Positions 1 through 12,304 of a stretch of DNA of 64,000 nucleotides are shown here, one piece after another. Location of the stretch: the NCBI RefSeq assembly GCF_947179515.1, contig NC_067485.1:76647346-76711345 (forward strand), read 5' to 3'. Within the stretch, counting starts at the first letter, position 1. Every line of letters begins with the position of its first letter. Both the position numbers and the translations under genes were made by a program. The stretch comes from Apodemus sylvaticus. Lineage: Eukaryota; Chordata; Mammalia; Rodentia; Muridae. Under the pieces are notes generated by a model. It saw only the letters and a program-made list of their open reading frames with translations, did not search any database and was not told the origin of the DNA.

Positions 1-972
1 TCTAAAGTTTATCAGGCTAGAGACACTGGGATACCACTTAACCACAGAAGGTGGAAAATGAGGGTCACTTTTAAACCTTTGATAACCATGTTACAATCTG
101 TATAACCACATAGGTTAGGCATAGAATACAGGGCTAGGGATGGAGGGGTGGATCTCTCAAGGAAGGGACAGCAGTGGTAAGACTGGAACAGGAGGGTGAA
201 ATAGGCAGGGGTAGAAGAGAGTATTGAGGGGGTAATATGGAGAAAGAGAATTAACATGAAGGCTCATTTGAAGTATATAAGCTTCTTGAAATATTTACAC
301 ATATGAAAGAAATCTAAATAAAGTCACAAAATAATGGAAGAGAAGAAGCCCTAACTAGACATCTTTTGCCACCAAGTGAAACCTCCAGTACCATTAAGGA
401 CTTACATATAGTTGAGTCACTAGACAAAGGGGTCGTATGGAAACTCCCAAACATCTCCAATGGTATCGGTTGCTATTTTCAAACTGATGCTAATACACTA
501 ATGCTGACGACAACACTAGTATATCTCAGTGAACATGAAAAAATCAAGCTGATATATAACTAGAGTCTTTATCCTTACTGATTAGTATTTACAATATGGG
601 AAGATATTCTGCAAACAATCAGAGGAGAATGGTAAACACCAATATATATACAAACCCTGTGGTCTACAAAGGGGACCAGACTACAAGGTACACATGTGCA
701 ATAGAGCCATAGCTCTCTCTGATTTGACTTACAGCCCACACTATGGCATGCAATCCATGCTGACACTACTCAAGTTGCTAAGAACTTGAGACTAGATAGG
801 TCATTCGCCTAGGGAAACAGCAAATGCTTCTAGAGAAATCAGACAAGAAAATGATTCAGGTAGAATGAATGATAACATTCTACTCTACCAAAATTTGAGT
901 GACACACTCAGTCATTATGAGAGAAGATACTAACATAAAGACCCACAATTGAAAAATGTGAGGAGACAGAGA
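1..972. other. unassigned sequence, probably old interspersed repeat
   Basis: No gene is recognised. The stretch is A-rich on the plus strand and has the texture of a decayed non-LTR retrotransposon 3' region, but I cannot place it in a family. One open frame at 366-563 (+, 65 codons) has no recognisable domain. The right edge is an abrupt junction near 972, where minus-strand L1 3' UTR begins (element A). Because A lacks its last ~170 bp and its A-tail exactly there, this block may have been joined by deletion or recombination rather than being the original target of A. Confidence 0.35.
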
Positions 973-1542
973 GAGGGTGGGGCTTCACAGGACCAAGGAC
1001 CTCTTCTCATATTGATCTTACTGATGCCCAATAAGGTATTCCTCAGCCACTCTTTTGGCTGGAACCATTATGTACCCCTTGGTTGATGGTTTAGTCCCTG
1101 GGATCCCTGGGACTTCTGGGAAACTGACATCATTATTCTTCCCATGGGGCTGCAAACCCTTCAGCTCCTCTAGTCTGCCCTCCAATTCTTCTTTGGGAAC
1201 CCCATGCTTAGTCCAATGGTTGGCTGCTAGCATCTGCCTCTATCTCTAAGGCTCTGGTAGAGACAACCATAACAGGCTCATTTCAGTATGCACTTCTCGT
1301 CATCCATAATAGTGTTGCGTTTGGTGATTTTTTTATAGGATGAATCCCCAGGTAGGGCAGTCTCTGGGTGGCCTTTACTTCAGTCTCTGCTCTACGCTTT
1401 GTCTCCATAATTGCTCCTGTGAGAATTCGGTTCCCTTTCTCAGGAAAACCAAAGCCCTCCTTCCCGCCCCCACTTCAGTCCTCCTACTTCTTGAGCTTCC
1501 TGTGTTCTATTAATTGTAACTTGTTTATGTTGAGCTTTTGGG
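973..1542 (-). other. 3' UTR of L1 element A (truncated)
   Basis: Corresponds to 20346 to about 20915 of element B, read in reverse. It includes the shared stretch on B1-like 'gccaaccattgg' context and the block equivalent to B's 'ggggattcatcctataaac'. It ends at 'gcttcacaggaccaagg' near 972, before the G-rich run and A-tail that B retains. The ORF2 stop is altered: the final TAG expected after the codons for GY reads TTG here (complement of 1543-1545). Confidence 0.75.
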
Positions 1543-3951
1543 CAAATATCCACTCATCAGTGAGTGCATACCTTGTGTGTTCTTTTGTGATTGGGTTACC
1601 TAACTCAGGATGACACTTTCTAGTTCCATCTATTTGCCTAAGAATTTCATGAATTCATTGTTTTTGAAAGCTAAATAGCACTCCATTGTGTATATATACC
1701 ACAATTTCTGTATCTATTCCTCTGTTGAAGGACATCTGGGTTCTTTCCAGGTTCTGGCTATAATAAATAAGGCTGCTATGAACATAGTGGGACATGGGAC
1801 CTTCTTATTTGTTGGAGTATCTTTTGGGTATATGCCCAGGAGTGGTATGGCTTGGTCCTCAGGTAGTACTATGTCTAATTTTCTGAAGAACCAACAAACT
1901 GATTTCCAGAGTGTTTGTACCAGCTTGCAATCCCACCAGCAATGGAGAAATGTTCCTCTTTCTCCACATCCTCTCCAGCATCTATTTGATATCCCCTGAG
2001 TTTTTTATCTTAGCTATTCTGACTGGTATGAGGTGAATGAAATCTCAGGGTTGTTATGATTTGCATTTCCCTGATAACTAAGGATACTGAACATTTCTTC
2101 AGAGCTATTGGAGTTTCCTCAGTTTAGAATTCCCTGCTTAGCTCTGTATCCCATTTTTTAACAGGGTTATTTAACTCTCTGGAGTCTAATTTCTTGAGTT
2201 CTTTGTATATATTGGATATTAACCCTCTATCTGGTGATAGGATTGGTAAAGATCTTTTCCCACTCCTTTGGTTGCTGTTTTGTCTTATTGATAATGTCCT
2301 TTGTCTTAGAGAAGCTTTGCACTTTTATGAGGTGCCATGTGTCAATTTTTATTTAGACCATAAGCCTTTGGTGTTCTATCCAGGAAATATTTCCCTGTGC
2401 CCATGTGTTCAAGGTTCTCCCCCACTTTCTCCTCTATAAGCTTCAGTGTATCTGGTTTTATGTGTAAGTCCTTGACCTTGATCCACTTGGCCTTGAGCTT
2501 TATACAAGGAGATAAGAATGGGTTGATTTGCATTTTTCTTCATGCAGACCTCCAGTTGATCCAGCAACATTTGCTTAAAATGCTGTCTCTTTTCCACTGG
2601 ATGTTTTTAGCTCCTTTGTCAAATATCAAGTGACCATTCATGTGTGGGTTCATTTCTAGGTTTTCAGTTCTATTCCATTGATCTTCCTGCATGTCTCTGT
2701 ACCAATACCAAACAGTTTTTATCACTATTGCTCTGCAGTAGAGCTTGAGGGCAGCCATGGTGATCCCCCCAGGAGATCTTTTGTTGTGGAGAATAATTTT
2801 TGCTATGCTGGGTTTTTTGTTATTCCAAATGAATTTGCAGGTTGCTCTTTCTAGCTCTATGAGGAATTGATTGGGAATTTTGACAGGGATTGCATTGAAT
2901 CTGTAGATTGCTTTCGGTAAGATGGCCAATTTCACTATATTTATCCTGCCAATCCATGAGCATTGAAGGTCTTTCCATCTTTTGAGATCTTCCTCAACTT
3001 CTTTCTTCAGAGGCTTGAAGTTCTTGTCATACAGATCTTTCACTTGCTTGGTTAGAGTCACACCAAGGTATGTAATATTATTAGTGACTATTGTGAAGGG
3101 TGTCACTTCACTAAGGTCTTTCTCAGCTTGTTTGTTCTTTGAGTAGAGGAAGGCTACTGATTTGAGTTAATTTTATATCCAGCAACTTTGCTGAAGTTGT
3201 TTATCAGCTTTAGGGTTTCTCTGGTAAAATTTTTGGGTTTGTGTAAGTATACGATATCATCTGCAAATACCGATAATTTGACTTCTTACTATCTACTTTG
3301 TATCCCTTTGACCTCCTTTTGCTGTCTAATTGCTTTGGATAGGCCTTCAAATACTATATTGAATAGATAGGGAGAGAGTGGGCAGCCTTTTCTGGTCCCT
3401 GATTTTAGTGAGATTGCTTCAAGTTTCTCTCCATTTACTTTGATATTGGCTACTGGTTTGCAGTATATTGCTTTCACTATGTTTAGGTATGGGTCTTGAA
3501 TTCCTGATCTCTCCAAGATTATTATCATGAAGGGATGCTGAATTTTGTCAAATGCATTTTCAGCATCTAATGAAATGACCATGTGGGTTTTTTTTCTTTG
3601 AGTTTGTTTATATATTGGATTACATTGATGGATTTCTGTATATTGAACCATCCCTGCATCGCTGGGATGAAGCCTACTTGATTGTGGAGAATTATTGTTT
3701 TGATGCATTCTTGGATTTGCTTGGCCAGAATTTTGATGAGTATTTTTGAATCAATGTTCATAAGAGAAATTGATCTGAAGTTTACTTTCCTTGTTTGGCC
3801 TTTGTTTGATTTAGGTATAAGCATTATTGTGGCTTCATAGAGTAAACTGGGGAGTGTTCCTTGAGTTTCTATTTTGTGGAATAGTTTGAAGAGTATCTGT
3901 ATTAGCTCTTCTCTGAAGATCTTATAGAATTCCCCACTAAACCCATCTGGT

Positions 3952-3988
<37 letters not shown>

Positions 3989-5294
3989 GGAGACTGTTAA
4001 CAGATGCTTCTATTTCCTTAGGACTACTTAAATGATTTATCTAATCCTGTTTTAATGTTCGTACTTGGTATGTATCTAGAACATTGTCCATTTCATCCAG
4101 ATTTTCCAATATTATTGAGTATAAGCTCTTATAGTAGGATCAGATGATTTTTTGAATTTCCACAGTTTCTGTTGTTATGTCTTTCTTTTCTGTTCTGATT
4201 TTATTAATTTGGATAAAGCCTCTGCACCCTCTGGTTAGTCTGGCTAAGGATTTATCTAGTTGATTTTCTCAAAGAACCAGCTCTTGGATTTGTTGATTCT
4301 TGTTATAGTTCTTTTTGTTTCTATTTGGTTGATTTCAGCCCTGAGTTTGATTATTTCCTGCATCTTCCCCTCTTCGGAGTATTTGCTTCTTTCATTCTAG
4401 AGCATTCAGGTACACTGCCAAGCTTCTAGTGTAAGCTCTCTCCATTTTCTTTTTGGAGGCATTTAGAGTTATGAGTTTTCCTCTCAGTACTGCTTTCATT
4501 GTGTCACATAAATTTTGGTATAATGTGTCCTCATTTTCATTAAATTCTAAAAAGTCTTTAATATCTTTCTTTATTTCTTCCTTGACCAAGGTATCTTTGA
4601 GTAGAATATTATTCAATGTCCATGTTTATGTGTGTTTTCCTTTGGTTTTGTTTGACCTTAAGACCAGCCTTAGGCCATGGTGATCTGATAGGGTATATGG
4701 AATTATTTCAATATTTCTGTATCTATTCAGCATGTTTTGTGACCAATTATATGGCCAATTTTGGAGATGGTGCCATGAGTTGCTGAGAAGAAGGTATATT
4801 CTTTTACTTTAGGATGAAATGTTCTACAGATGCATTTGGCCCATAACTTCAGTTAGTTTCATTGTGTCTCTGTTTAGCTTCTCTTTCCATGATTTATCTA
4901 ATTTTGAGAGTGGGTTTTATGAATGTGGGTGCCCTTGCATTTGGAGCACAGATGTTCATAATTGAGAATTCATCTTGGTAGACTTTTCCTTTGACCAGTA
5001 TGAAGTATTCCTCCTTTTCTTTTTTGACAGCTTTCTATTGAAAGGCGATGTTATCCAATAAAAGAATGGCCATTCCTGCTTGTTTCTTGGGACCATTTGC
5101 TTGGAAAATTGTTTTTCAACCTTTGACTCTGAAGTAGTGAGTGTCTTTTTCACTGAGGTGGGTTTCTTGCATGCAACAAAATTTTGGATCCTGTTTATGT
5201 ATCCTGTGTGGTAGTCTATGTTGTTTTATTGGGGAATTGAGACCATTGAGGTTAAGAGATATTAAGGAAAAGTGATTGTTACAGCTATTTTCAT
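1543..5294 (-). pseudogene. L1 ORF2 pseudogene of element A (endonuclease-reverse transcriptase)
   Basis: ORF2p of L1 nicks target DNA with an N-terminal AP-like endonuclease and copies L1 RNA with a central reverse transcriptase. Here the frame is broken into pieces. The start region is at 5294. Endonuclease remnants lie between about 5290 and 4600. A reverse-transcriptase block is at 3289-3824, with 'ISLDAENAFDKIQHPFM' and 'SGTRKGCPLSPYLFNIV'. The catalytic FADD sequence is still encoded near 3258-3275, but in a shifted frame. A 188-codon open block at 2540-3106 follows. The C-terminal CX3CX7HX4C knuckle near 1918-1985 is intact at the residue level. The usual family length is about 1,280 residues; no frame here exceeds 188 codons. 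The ~31-T tract at 3955-3985 and several stops rule out function. Confidence 0.88.
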
Positions 5295-5349
5295 TGTTGA
5301 AGGTAGAATTCTGTTTGTGTGGCTATCTTCTTTTGGGTTTGTTGAAAAA

Positions 5350-6428
5350 TTACTTTATTGCTTTTTCTAGGGTGTGGTTTCCCACCTTGTGTTGGTATTT
5401 TCCACTCATCCTTTGTAGACCTTGATTTGTGGAAAGGTAGTGTGTAAATTTGGTTTTGTTGTGGAATGTGTTGTTTTCTCCATCTTTGGTAATTGAGAGT
5501 TTTGCTGGGTATAGTAACCTGGGCTGATATTTATGTTCTCTTAGGGTCTGTATGACATCTATCCAGGATCTTTTATAGTTTCTGGTGAGAAATCTGGTGT
5601 AATTCTTTTAAGTCTGCTTTTATATGTTACTTGACATTTTTCCCCTTACTGCTTTTAATATTCTTTATTTTGTTTGTTTAGTGCATTTAGTGTTTTCATT
5701 ATTATGTGACTGTAGGACTTTCTGTTCTGATCCAGTCTATTTTGAGTTCTGTAGGCTTCTTATATGTTCATGGACATTTCTTTCTTTAGGTTATGGAAGT
5801 CATCTTCTATAATTTTGTTAAAGATATTTACTGGCCCTTTAAGTTGTAAATCTTCACTCTCTTCTATACCTATATTCCTTAGGTTTGGTCTTCTCATTGT
5901 ATCCTAGATTTCCTGGATGTTTTGGGTTATAAGCTTTTTGCATTTTGCATTTTTTGACTATTGAGTCAACATTTTCTATGGTATCTTCAGCACCTGGTAT
6001 TCTCTCTTCCATCTCTTACATTCTGTTGTTGACTATGACTCCTGAATTCTTTCCAAGGTTTTCTATCACTAGAGATGTCTCACTTTGTGATTTCTTTATT
6101 GTTACTTCTATTTTAGATCCTGGATGGTTTTGTTCAGTTCCTTCACTTGTGTGTTTTGTGTTTTCATGAAATTTTTTAAATTTTTTTGTATTTCCTCCTA
6201 AAGGACTTCTACCTGTTGATCCATGTTCTCCTGTATTAATTTAAGGGACTTATTTGTGTCCTCCTTGAAGTCCTCTAACAGCATTATGAGTTGTGACTTT
6301 AAATACAGCTCTTGCTTTTCCAGTGTGTTGGGGTAACCAAGATTTGTTGCTGTGGGAGAACTGGGTTGGGATGGTGCCATGTCACCTTGGTTTCTATTAG
6401 TAATAATCTTGAATTTGCCTTTTGTCAT
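5350..6428 (-). pseudogene. L1 ORF1 pseudogene of element A (RNA-binding protein)
   Basis: ORF1p is the trimeric nucleic-acid chaperone of L1 particles: a basic N-terminus, a coiled coil, an RRM-like domain and a C-terminal domain. The first 76 codons remain open (6428-6198): a Lys-rich start 'MTKGKFKIITNRNQGD', a Ser/Pro/Thr-rich linker, then the beginning of the coiled coil ('SLKLIQENMDQQVEVL'). The rest, to the stop at 5350-5352, is recognisable by comparison with ORF1 of element B but is frame-broken. The span is about 1.08 kb, slightly shorter than B's 1.15 kb, probably from small deletions and fewer coiled-coil repeats. It is close to ORF2 (55 bp gap), as in all L1s. Confidence 0.82.
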
Positions 6429-6930
6429 CTGGTTATCTCTGGTGTTAGCTGGTCTTGGTGTCTCTGACTATGGTGCATCTGTCCTGCAAGACTATGTACC
6501 TGTACTCCTGGGATTCCCATTCTCTCTGTACACACAGGTATGTAGATACTCCTGAGAGACCAGTTCTCCTGTTCTCCCAGGCCTTTCCACATTCCAAATG
6601 CCCTGAATGCTGCTGGTTCTCTAGGAAGTATCAGGAGATGGTATCTTCACTGGGGCAGACCTGGAAAGAATCTGCCCCAGCAGCAAGGGCAGGCATCTGT
6701 GGAAGGGTCAGAAGGAAAGGAAGGCGAGTGATATTATGGAAGGCAGTGGTTTTGGAGATTGCTGGTTAGTGAGTCCCCGTGAACCCCCAGCAGCAACTCT
6801 ATACCTCCAGAGGTGGGAGGGGTTCCTACCAAATGCCCTGAATGAGCCTGGTTCTTTAGAATGTATCAGAAGAGGGTGCCTTCACTGTGGCAGACCTGGC
6901 AAGGGTCTTGAAAAAGGCTCTTCTATATAG
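6429..6930 (-). promoter_or_regulatory. 5' UTR/promoter region of L1 A with two tandem monomers
   Basis: Two copies of a ~70 bp conserved block, 6594-6666 and 6829-6900, lie 235 bp apart. Both contain 'aaatgccctgaatg' followed by 'gcagacctgg'. Element B carries the same block twice, 244 bp apart. In mouse L1s, tandem 5' monomers form the internal promoter, so this is probably its decayed promoter. Monomer type cannot be assigned by eye. The outer edge near 6930 is judged from where similarity to B ends. Confidence 0.7.
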
Positions 6931-8784
6931 TATATATTCATTCACGTGTTCAAAACATCTGTCTTGAAGACATATACCATCAACAGTTTCTATATCATCA
7001 AATAGGCCAGACCAAGTTTTTAAGGAGGAAATTTCTAGTCTTTTTTTTTTTCAAGCAAAATGTTCCTTAGTAATAAATGCATAAAAGAGTTTAGGTAGAT
7101 AACAGGTAAACACAGAAGAGAAATGGACATGTGGAATCTTGAACTATATGAAGCCCAGACTCTTCAGAGAACAGACAAATTGAGAGAGTGGTTAGAGTAC
7201 TGGGATGTCGATTACATGATCAAGAGCAGAAATTTCCTTAATACCTTTCCCACAAGCTACAGAGCCAAAAAATCCTATGGCATTGCTTAGTCAAGGAAAT
7301 CAGAGCTTCTATCAGTGATACAGACAGAGCACCCTGGCAAATGCCCAATATTTCTTGAGTAGATGCAGTGCGCGTTTCAGATTCCAGACTCTGAAGAACC
7401 TGGAATCCAATATCAGGGGCTGCATTAGAAGAAACTTACCTTTTTACAACAAGAAGACACAGAGAATATATTTTTCCCATGTTCTCCTCTCCTTTCCAAT
7501 CCATTCTTTTGTCAATTCAATAATGTCAACCTATATTAAAGAAGGGTAGTCCAGTCATTTTTCTGATCCAGAGCCTCATATCAGTGACAACATCAGAGAA
7601 TAACTCCGGAATAATGGCCCACCAGTTTCTCATTATCCCTCAATCCCTCAAGTATATTTCAATATAACCATCAATGTGAATGAAAATGTACAAATTAAAT
7701 AAGTACCTCTTGGCACCTGCAACTCAATCTCTAGAAAAGTCTTATATAGCTATTTTTTCCAAGTTGAAACATTCACTTTGGATGGAAGAAGTTACCTTCC
7801 TAATACTTAGTAGGTTCATGAAACTTAATTATATTTAGGATGCTCACAAAACATACAAGGCACATGAAGCTCAGAAACATACATTACTCACAAGTTACCA
7901 TTCTTACCATCCCAGTGTTATATAAACGGCAGACAGTTGCATGGAAAGGAGGAAGTTCAGTGGAGTTGGCCACAAGCTGAGTAGGAAAATCAGTAGCACA
8001 ATATTTTATGAGTTACTACCTAGGAGAAGTTGGGAATATTAGTGAAAACACTGATTTTTAGTCACACCTGCCTGAATAAAGAACCCTAATAAACGGATTG
8101 TTTCTTCAACTTGGAACTGAGTGGAATGCTTTATTTGTTCCACCCTCCTAGAATGAATGGATGATGTCTATTATCATCCCCTTAGGAGGATCCTGCAACA
8201 GCATTAGACTCTGACTTTTAGTCTTTATCTTACTTCATGTTTTCTGTTCATTTTCATTGCATGGTTTTTACATGGGAGCTACAGGAGAACAATGCAGCCA
8301 AGAAGAGATTTGAAAATCCAAATGACAGTATAAATCCAGAGTTCAGGTGACACTTTCTTTCAAGAAGGGTCCAGAGTAGTAATCAAAATAGCAATGCAAA
8401 TACAAATACAAATACACATACAAATATACAAATACAAGAAGCTGGCTTTATTTAAGAGGGCTGATGACAAGCATATTTGAGATTAGAATTTGAATACAAG
8501 GATAGCATTGTTATAAAACAGGATCTAAATGTGAATTGAGGCTGAAATATCTGTAGCTACATCAAATGAATAATCTGAGTACAAGATAGCTGTTTCCAAG
8601 CGAATCACTATTATACATTCACTGATATTAATAGAAATTTCATCTAAATTTAGTTTGCAGAAAATACTTATTTTCATCTTTCAGCCATTTAATTCTCACA
8701 CTTAAAAAGAAACTCCCTTGATTTCCTATGTTACCTATTACATCTCATCTAATGACTTATTCGATACATTAATATTTTCTTTAG
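6931..8784. other. unassigned intergenic sequence
   Basis: No exon, RNA gene or repeat family is recognised. A small imperfect hexanucleotide run based on 'aaatac' lies at about 8390-8436. The rest is AT-rich with no long open frame. Confidence 0.5.
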
Positions 8785-10440
8785 ATTTTATTTTTTGTTT
8801 ATTTGTTTACCCTTTTATTGAAAATAGATTTTTCTCCCATAATATTTTCAGTTGATGTTCTCCCATTCGACAATTCCTCCCTGTTCCACCTCACATTCCT
8901 GCTTATCTGGAACCCCTCCCTCCCTGTCTCTCATTACAAAGCAAATGGGCATCTATGGCATAATAATAAAAACTAATTTATCGGAATTAAGCAAAACAAA
9001 CAAGGAAAAGAGCTAATGAGATGGCATAAGAACAGAGACTTCCTGGTTCACACTTTTAGAAATTCCACAGGACACTAAACTGGAAGCTATCATATAGAAG
9101 CAGAAAAAAAGCTTCTATCATATAGAAGCAAGAAAAAAATACATAAATAAAGTACAATGAAATAAAAATTTTAAATAAAAAAGGTAAAATCAAAAAATAT
9201 GTGGAAGATATTGACATAACATTATAAGACAAGGAATCTCAAAAAATGACTCTGAATTCATTTTCTCTTGTCCAACCACTGTTGGGTATGCATCTTACCT
9301 TTAAGAATAGGTTGTTTCCTTCAATGAGATTCCCTTAGAGAAAACTAAGTTCATTTGCATGTGGTTATCTTTGGTCAATTGAAGTTAGATTTAGATTTTG
9401 GTTTAGGAATGAGTGAAGTGTTTACTTATCCTTTAGCTCTTAGAGTCCATCTGGAGTAGACCCTTGCAGGTTCTATTTATGGTACCTCATTCTCTGCTAG
9501 CTCATATGTGTGCTGATCCTGATGCTTTAAAGAATCTTATTTTCTTAGAATCCTCCATTCCCCATTGATCTTCCACTATTTCTACCCCCTTCTTCTGCAT
9601 AGTTCTCTGAGCCCTGAGGGGAGGGATTTGATGGAGGCCTCTCATTTAGGGATGAGTCTTCCAAGGCCTTTTACTCTGCATATTATCTGACTGAAGGTGT
9701 CTGTGTTCCCATCTACTGAAGGAGGAAGCTTCTTTGTTGATGGCTGGTTGAAGCACTAATCTATAAGTATTGAGTTTACCAAGGTTCTTGGGCTATCTAG
9801 ACTCAAATTCTGGGTCACTCAGGCAGCATCAAGTATGGTTTCTATCTTATGAAGTGGACTTTAAGTCAAATCAGATATTGATTGGTACTGCCATAAGGTT
9901 TATGCCATCTTTGCACTACCATATATTGAGACAACCCATCACTATGGATCAAAGGGTGTGTGGCTGACTTGGAGTATACATTTCTCCTTTGGCAGCTTGA
10001 TGCACTATATTTGTCTATTAAAGACTCTAGCACTGAGGGGTGAAGCTCTAGGTAAGCACCAGCTTCACTTCTCTACATTTAATGAGTAATTCAGGTGTTG
10101 TCTTCAGCAATGCATACTTGCCTGCAGTTTCTGGAGAACAGGCCTATATTCTTCACAATAACCTAGGTTGTTTGGAGTTTCATGAGAATTCTTTGGCCAA
10201 CAACTCAATTAAATGTAACCTGTTATTTGCACTAGAAGCTTCATTTGATGGGAAGAGATGTCCAACTGGATTTCTATCTTCTCAACTATTGTGTGATTTT
10301 ACTTGGACTGCTTCCATACATGTATATACTTTAGGAAGCTTCTGCAGTATTAGGTTTTCAAACCACCCCTCAAATGGTCCTTAAATTTAGCTTTACTCTC
10401 TCCCTTGCCCTCATGACTTCTGACCGTCCCAGTAGTACAG
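8785..10440 (-). mobile_element. old rodent L1 (Lx-like) 3' region fragment
   Basis: On the plus strand it reads as the reverse complement of an old rodent L1 3' UTR: a T-rich start (the A-rich 3' tail of the minus strand), then C-rich tracts near 8880-8940, and a long block with landmarks such as 'tgaggggagggatttgatgg' (9616-9635), 'atctactgaaggaggaagc' and 'tttggccaacaactcaatta'. The same landmarks in the same order recur at 44281-47790, which supports a shared family. A 28 bp local tandem duplication occurs at 9087-9141. The Lx8/Lx9-type name is from memory. Confidence 0.6.
9087..9141. repeat. 28 bp tandem duplication
   Basis: 'ctatcatatagaagca' plus an A-run occurs at 9087 and again at 9115, giving two copies with a 28 bp period inside the old L1 fragment. 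It is probably replication slippage. Confidence 0.8.
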
Positions 10441-10457
10441 AAGTATCAAGTGAAGTG

Positions 10458-10487
10458 CGTGTATATATACGTATGTATGTATGTATG

Positions 10488-10524
<37 letters not shown>
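10458..10524. repeat. (GTAT)n then (TA)n microsatellite
   Basis: Several GTAT units run into an uninterrupted TA tract of roughly 17 units, ending at 'ataataac'. It lies just past the old L1 fragment. Pure TA tracts are prone to length change and cruciform extrusion. Confidence 0.9.
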
Positions 10525-10526
<2 letters not shown>

Positions 10527-10649
10527 ACTCAAACATATGTATACAATTGGAGAGACATTTATAAGAAACAATCAATAGCAAAAATTAACTTGAGAAATGG
10601 CAGTGGTGGCATGATAAGTTCTGATTTTCAGTTAAATAACTTCAAGATT

Positions 10650-10850
10650 GGTTGTGTATGTGTATAAGTTTATTTCTGTTTGTGTATATATGTATGTGGA
10701 TATGTGAGTGTGTGCATGTGTGCTGTGTATATATATGCATGAGAGAGTGTATGTGTTCTATATGTATATGTGTGTGCACATGCATGCCTGTTTGTTTATG
10801 TGTGTGCATGTGTGTGTATGTGTGGCTGTGTGTGTATGTGTGTGTGTGAA
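10650..10850. repeat. TG-rich imperfect microsatellite
   Basis: About 200 bp dominated by TG/TA/TGCA steps with many interruptions. Cys-rich translations from this block (for example 10652-10849) are repeat artefacts. Confidence 0.85.
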
Positions 10851-12139
10851 TTCATTCATACAGGAAATAGGTAATAAGAAACTTCCTGGGGTCTATGGCT
10901 TTGTTGGATTTTATGGTCTGTTGACTTATTTTAATTCTATAAGTGCTTTGAAGAGTAGAAAAATTATCCGCTTGTTGGTAATAGCTGAGATTAGGAAATT
11001 TTTGACTCCTGATATAAAAAGAAGGGACAGGAATAGATCTGAAGCCACAAGAATCATATGAGTGTATTTTTAAAAGAATCAAATTCTTTAAAAACCTAGG
11101 ATAGTATTATCCAACAAAAAATGTTATATTCATACTGATTCTTGAGTTTTATTGATGAATTTGTAATTAGGCACAGCAAACTCCATTACATAAGAGACAA
11201 GAGAACAAAGCACTGATTGAAACCAAACAATCCCTTTCTGCTTTGGCACAGATCCTTTCTCAGAATGAACCAGGTTGGATCATACAAGAGGCCCATTTGC
11301 CAGAGAACTGGATTTTCATAATGTGAGCCATTCTTCCTCATTGTAATTACAGATAATGTTGCTGGGAGAGCTGAAGACTCATTGAATAATGAATCCAACA
11401 TCATAGCTCTCCACTGCAGGGCGTGTAGGACAGCCTTGCTATTTATGTCCCATAGACTTCAAATGTGATTTGGGGTCAGTGTTTCCTAGTCTCTTCACCA
11501 TATCTTCCACCCTCTTGTCACGGGCTCTGTATGACATCTGTGAACATTTCCATGCACTATTTGCAATGCATATTGAAAATCAATGCTCACTTTTTCATCT
11601 AAACTCTTTCTTGGAAGAATTGATTTGTCAATAATGCAATAACTATGTATGTCTTTTATGAATTGCTTATTCTAGGTTTTGATGATTTAATCCATCAAAA
11701 ATACATATGGACTTGACATTCAACCTTGGGAAGTATAGCTACTGAGACATAAACCTTAGGATTCCTCTGTGATGGATCTATGCATGAGTTCAGATTCAGG
11801 AAGGCACGAGGGCCAAGAAGAACATAAAGAGACCACAGCACCGATACTCAAACTTCTACTTTTTTGAAGTGTAGCATATTTAAACTATGTATTTCACTAT
11901 TTACTCAGAACTTTTTCTTTGAATCAGAAATAACTACTTTATGCCCTATTAATTTCTAACTACTAAAACTCCTCTATTATGAAGCTAGGAGTGTGTCTCT
12001 TACAGGTAGTCCTTACATATCTTCACTCAATTCTTTCTTATTATTTTATTAGTCTGCTTAAAGCCAGTGTGTATTTTGCAAACTTCTCACTATTTTTTTC
12101 ACACAGTGTATTCTCCTTCCACAGCTACCACTAACCAGA

Positions 12140-12141
<2 letters not shown>
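10851..12141. other. unassigned intergenic sequence
   Basis: No gene or named repeat recognised. Short open frames on both strands show no domain and no conservation signal that I can judge. Confidence 0.5.
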
Positions 12142-12203
<62 letters not shown>

Positions 12204-12266
12204 GTGTCTCTGTCTCTCTCTCTCCCTCTGTTTCTCTCGGTCTCTTTCTCTTTCTCTCTCAACAAA
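12142..12266. repeat. (CT)n microsatellite, pure then imperfect
   Basis: A pure CT run of about 50 bp is followed by about 75 bp of interrupted CT/TTTC/TGTC units. The purine strand yields Arg/Glu-rich pseudo-frames at 12099-12364 that should not be annotated as proteins. Confidence 0.92.
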
Positions 12267-12304
12267 CATCTGGTAGACAAATCCCAAAAGTTTAAAAAAA
12301 TGTG

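Larger units (their letters stand above)
973..6930 (-). mobile_element. LINE-1 element A, near full length, dead, 3' end truncated
   Basis: In 5'-to-3' order on the minus strand it holds a 5' UTR with two tandem monomers (6930-6429), ORF1 (6428-5350), ORF2 (5294-1543) and a GC-rich 3' UTR (1542-973). It parallels element B segment by segment, which fixes these limits. The 3' UTR stops about 170 bp short of B's, so the A-tail and the downstream target-site duplication are missing. Both ORFs carry frameshifts and stops. A run of about 31 T at 3955-3985 lies inside ORF2 and was probably expanded from a short pyrimidine stretch. The type of 5' UTR and the long 3' UTR suggest an older Mus/Murinae L1 subfamily (V- or Lx-like). 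That subfamily name is inference. Confidence 0.88.

Noticed and set aside
10652..11061. Cys/Val/Met-rich frames that could suggest a small secreted Cys-rich protein
   Set aside because: They translate the TG-rich repeat; cysteine comes from TGT/TGC in the repeat.
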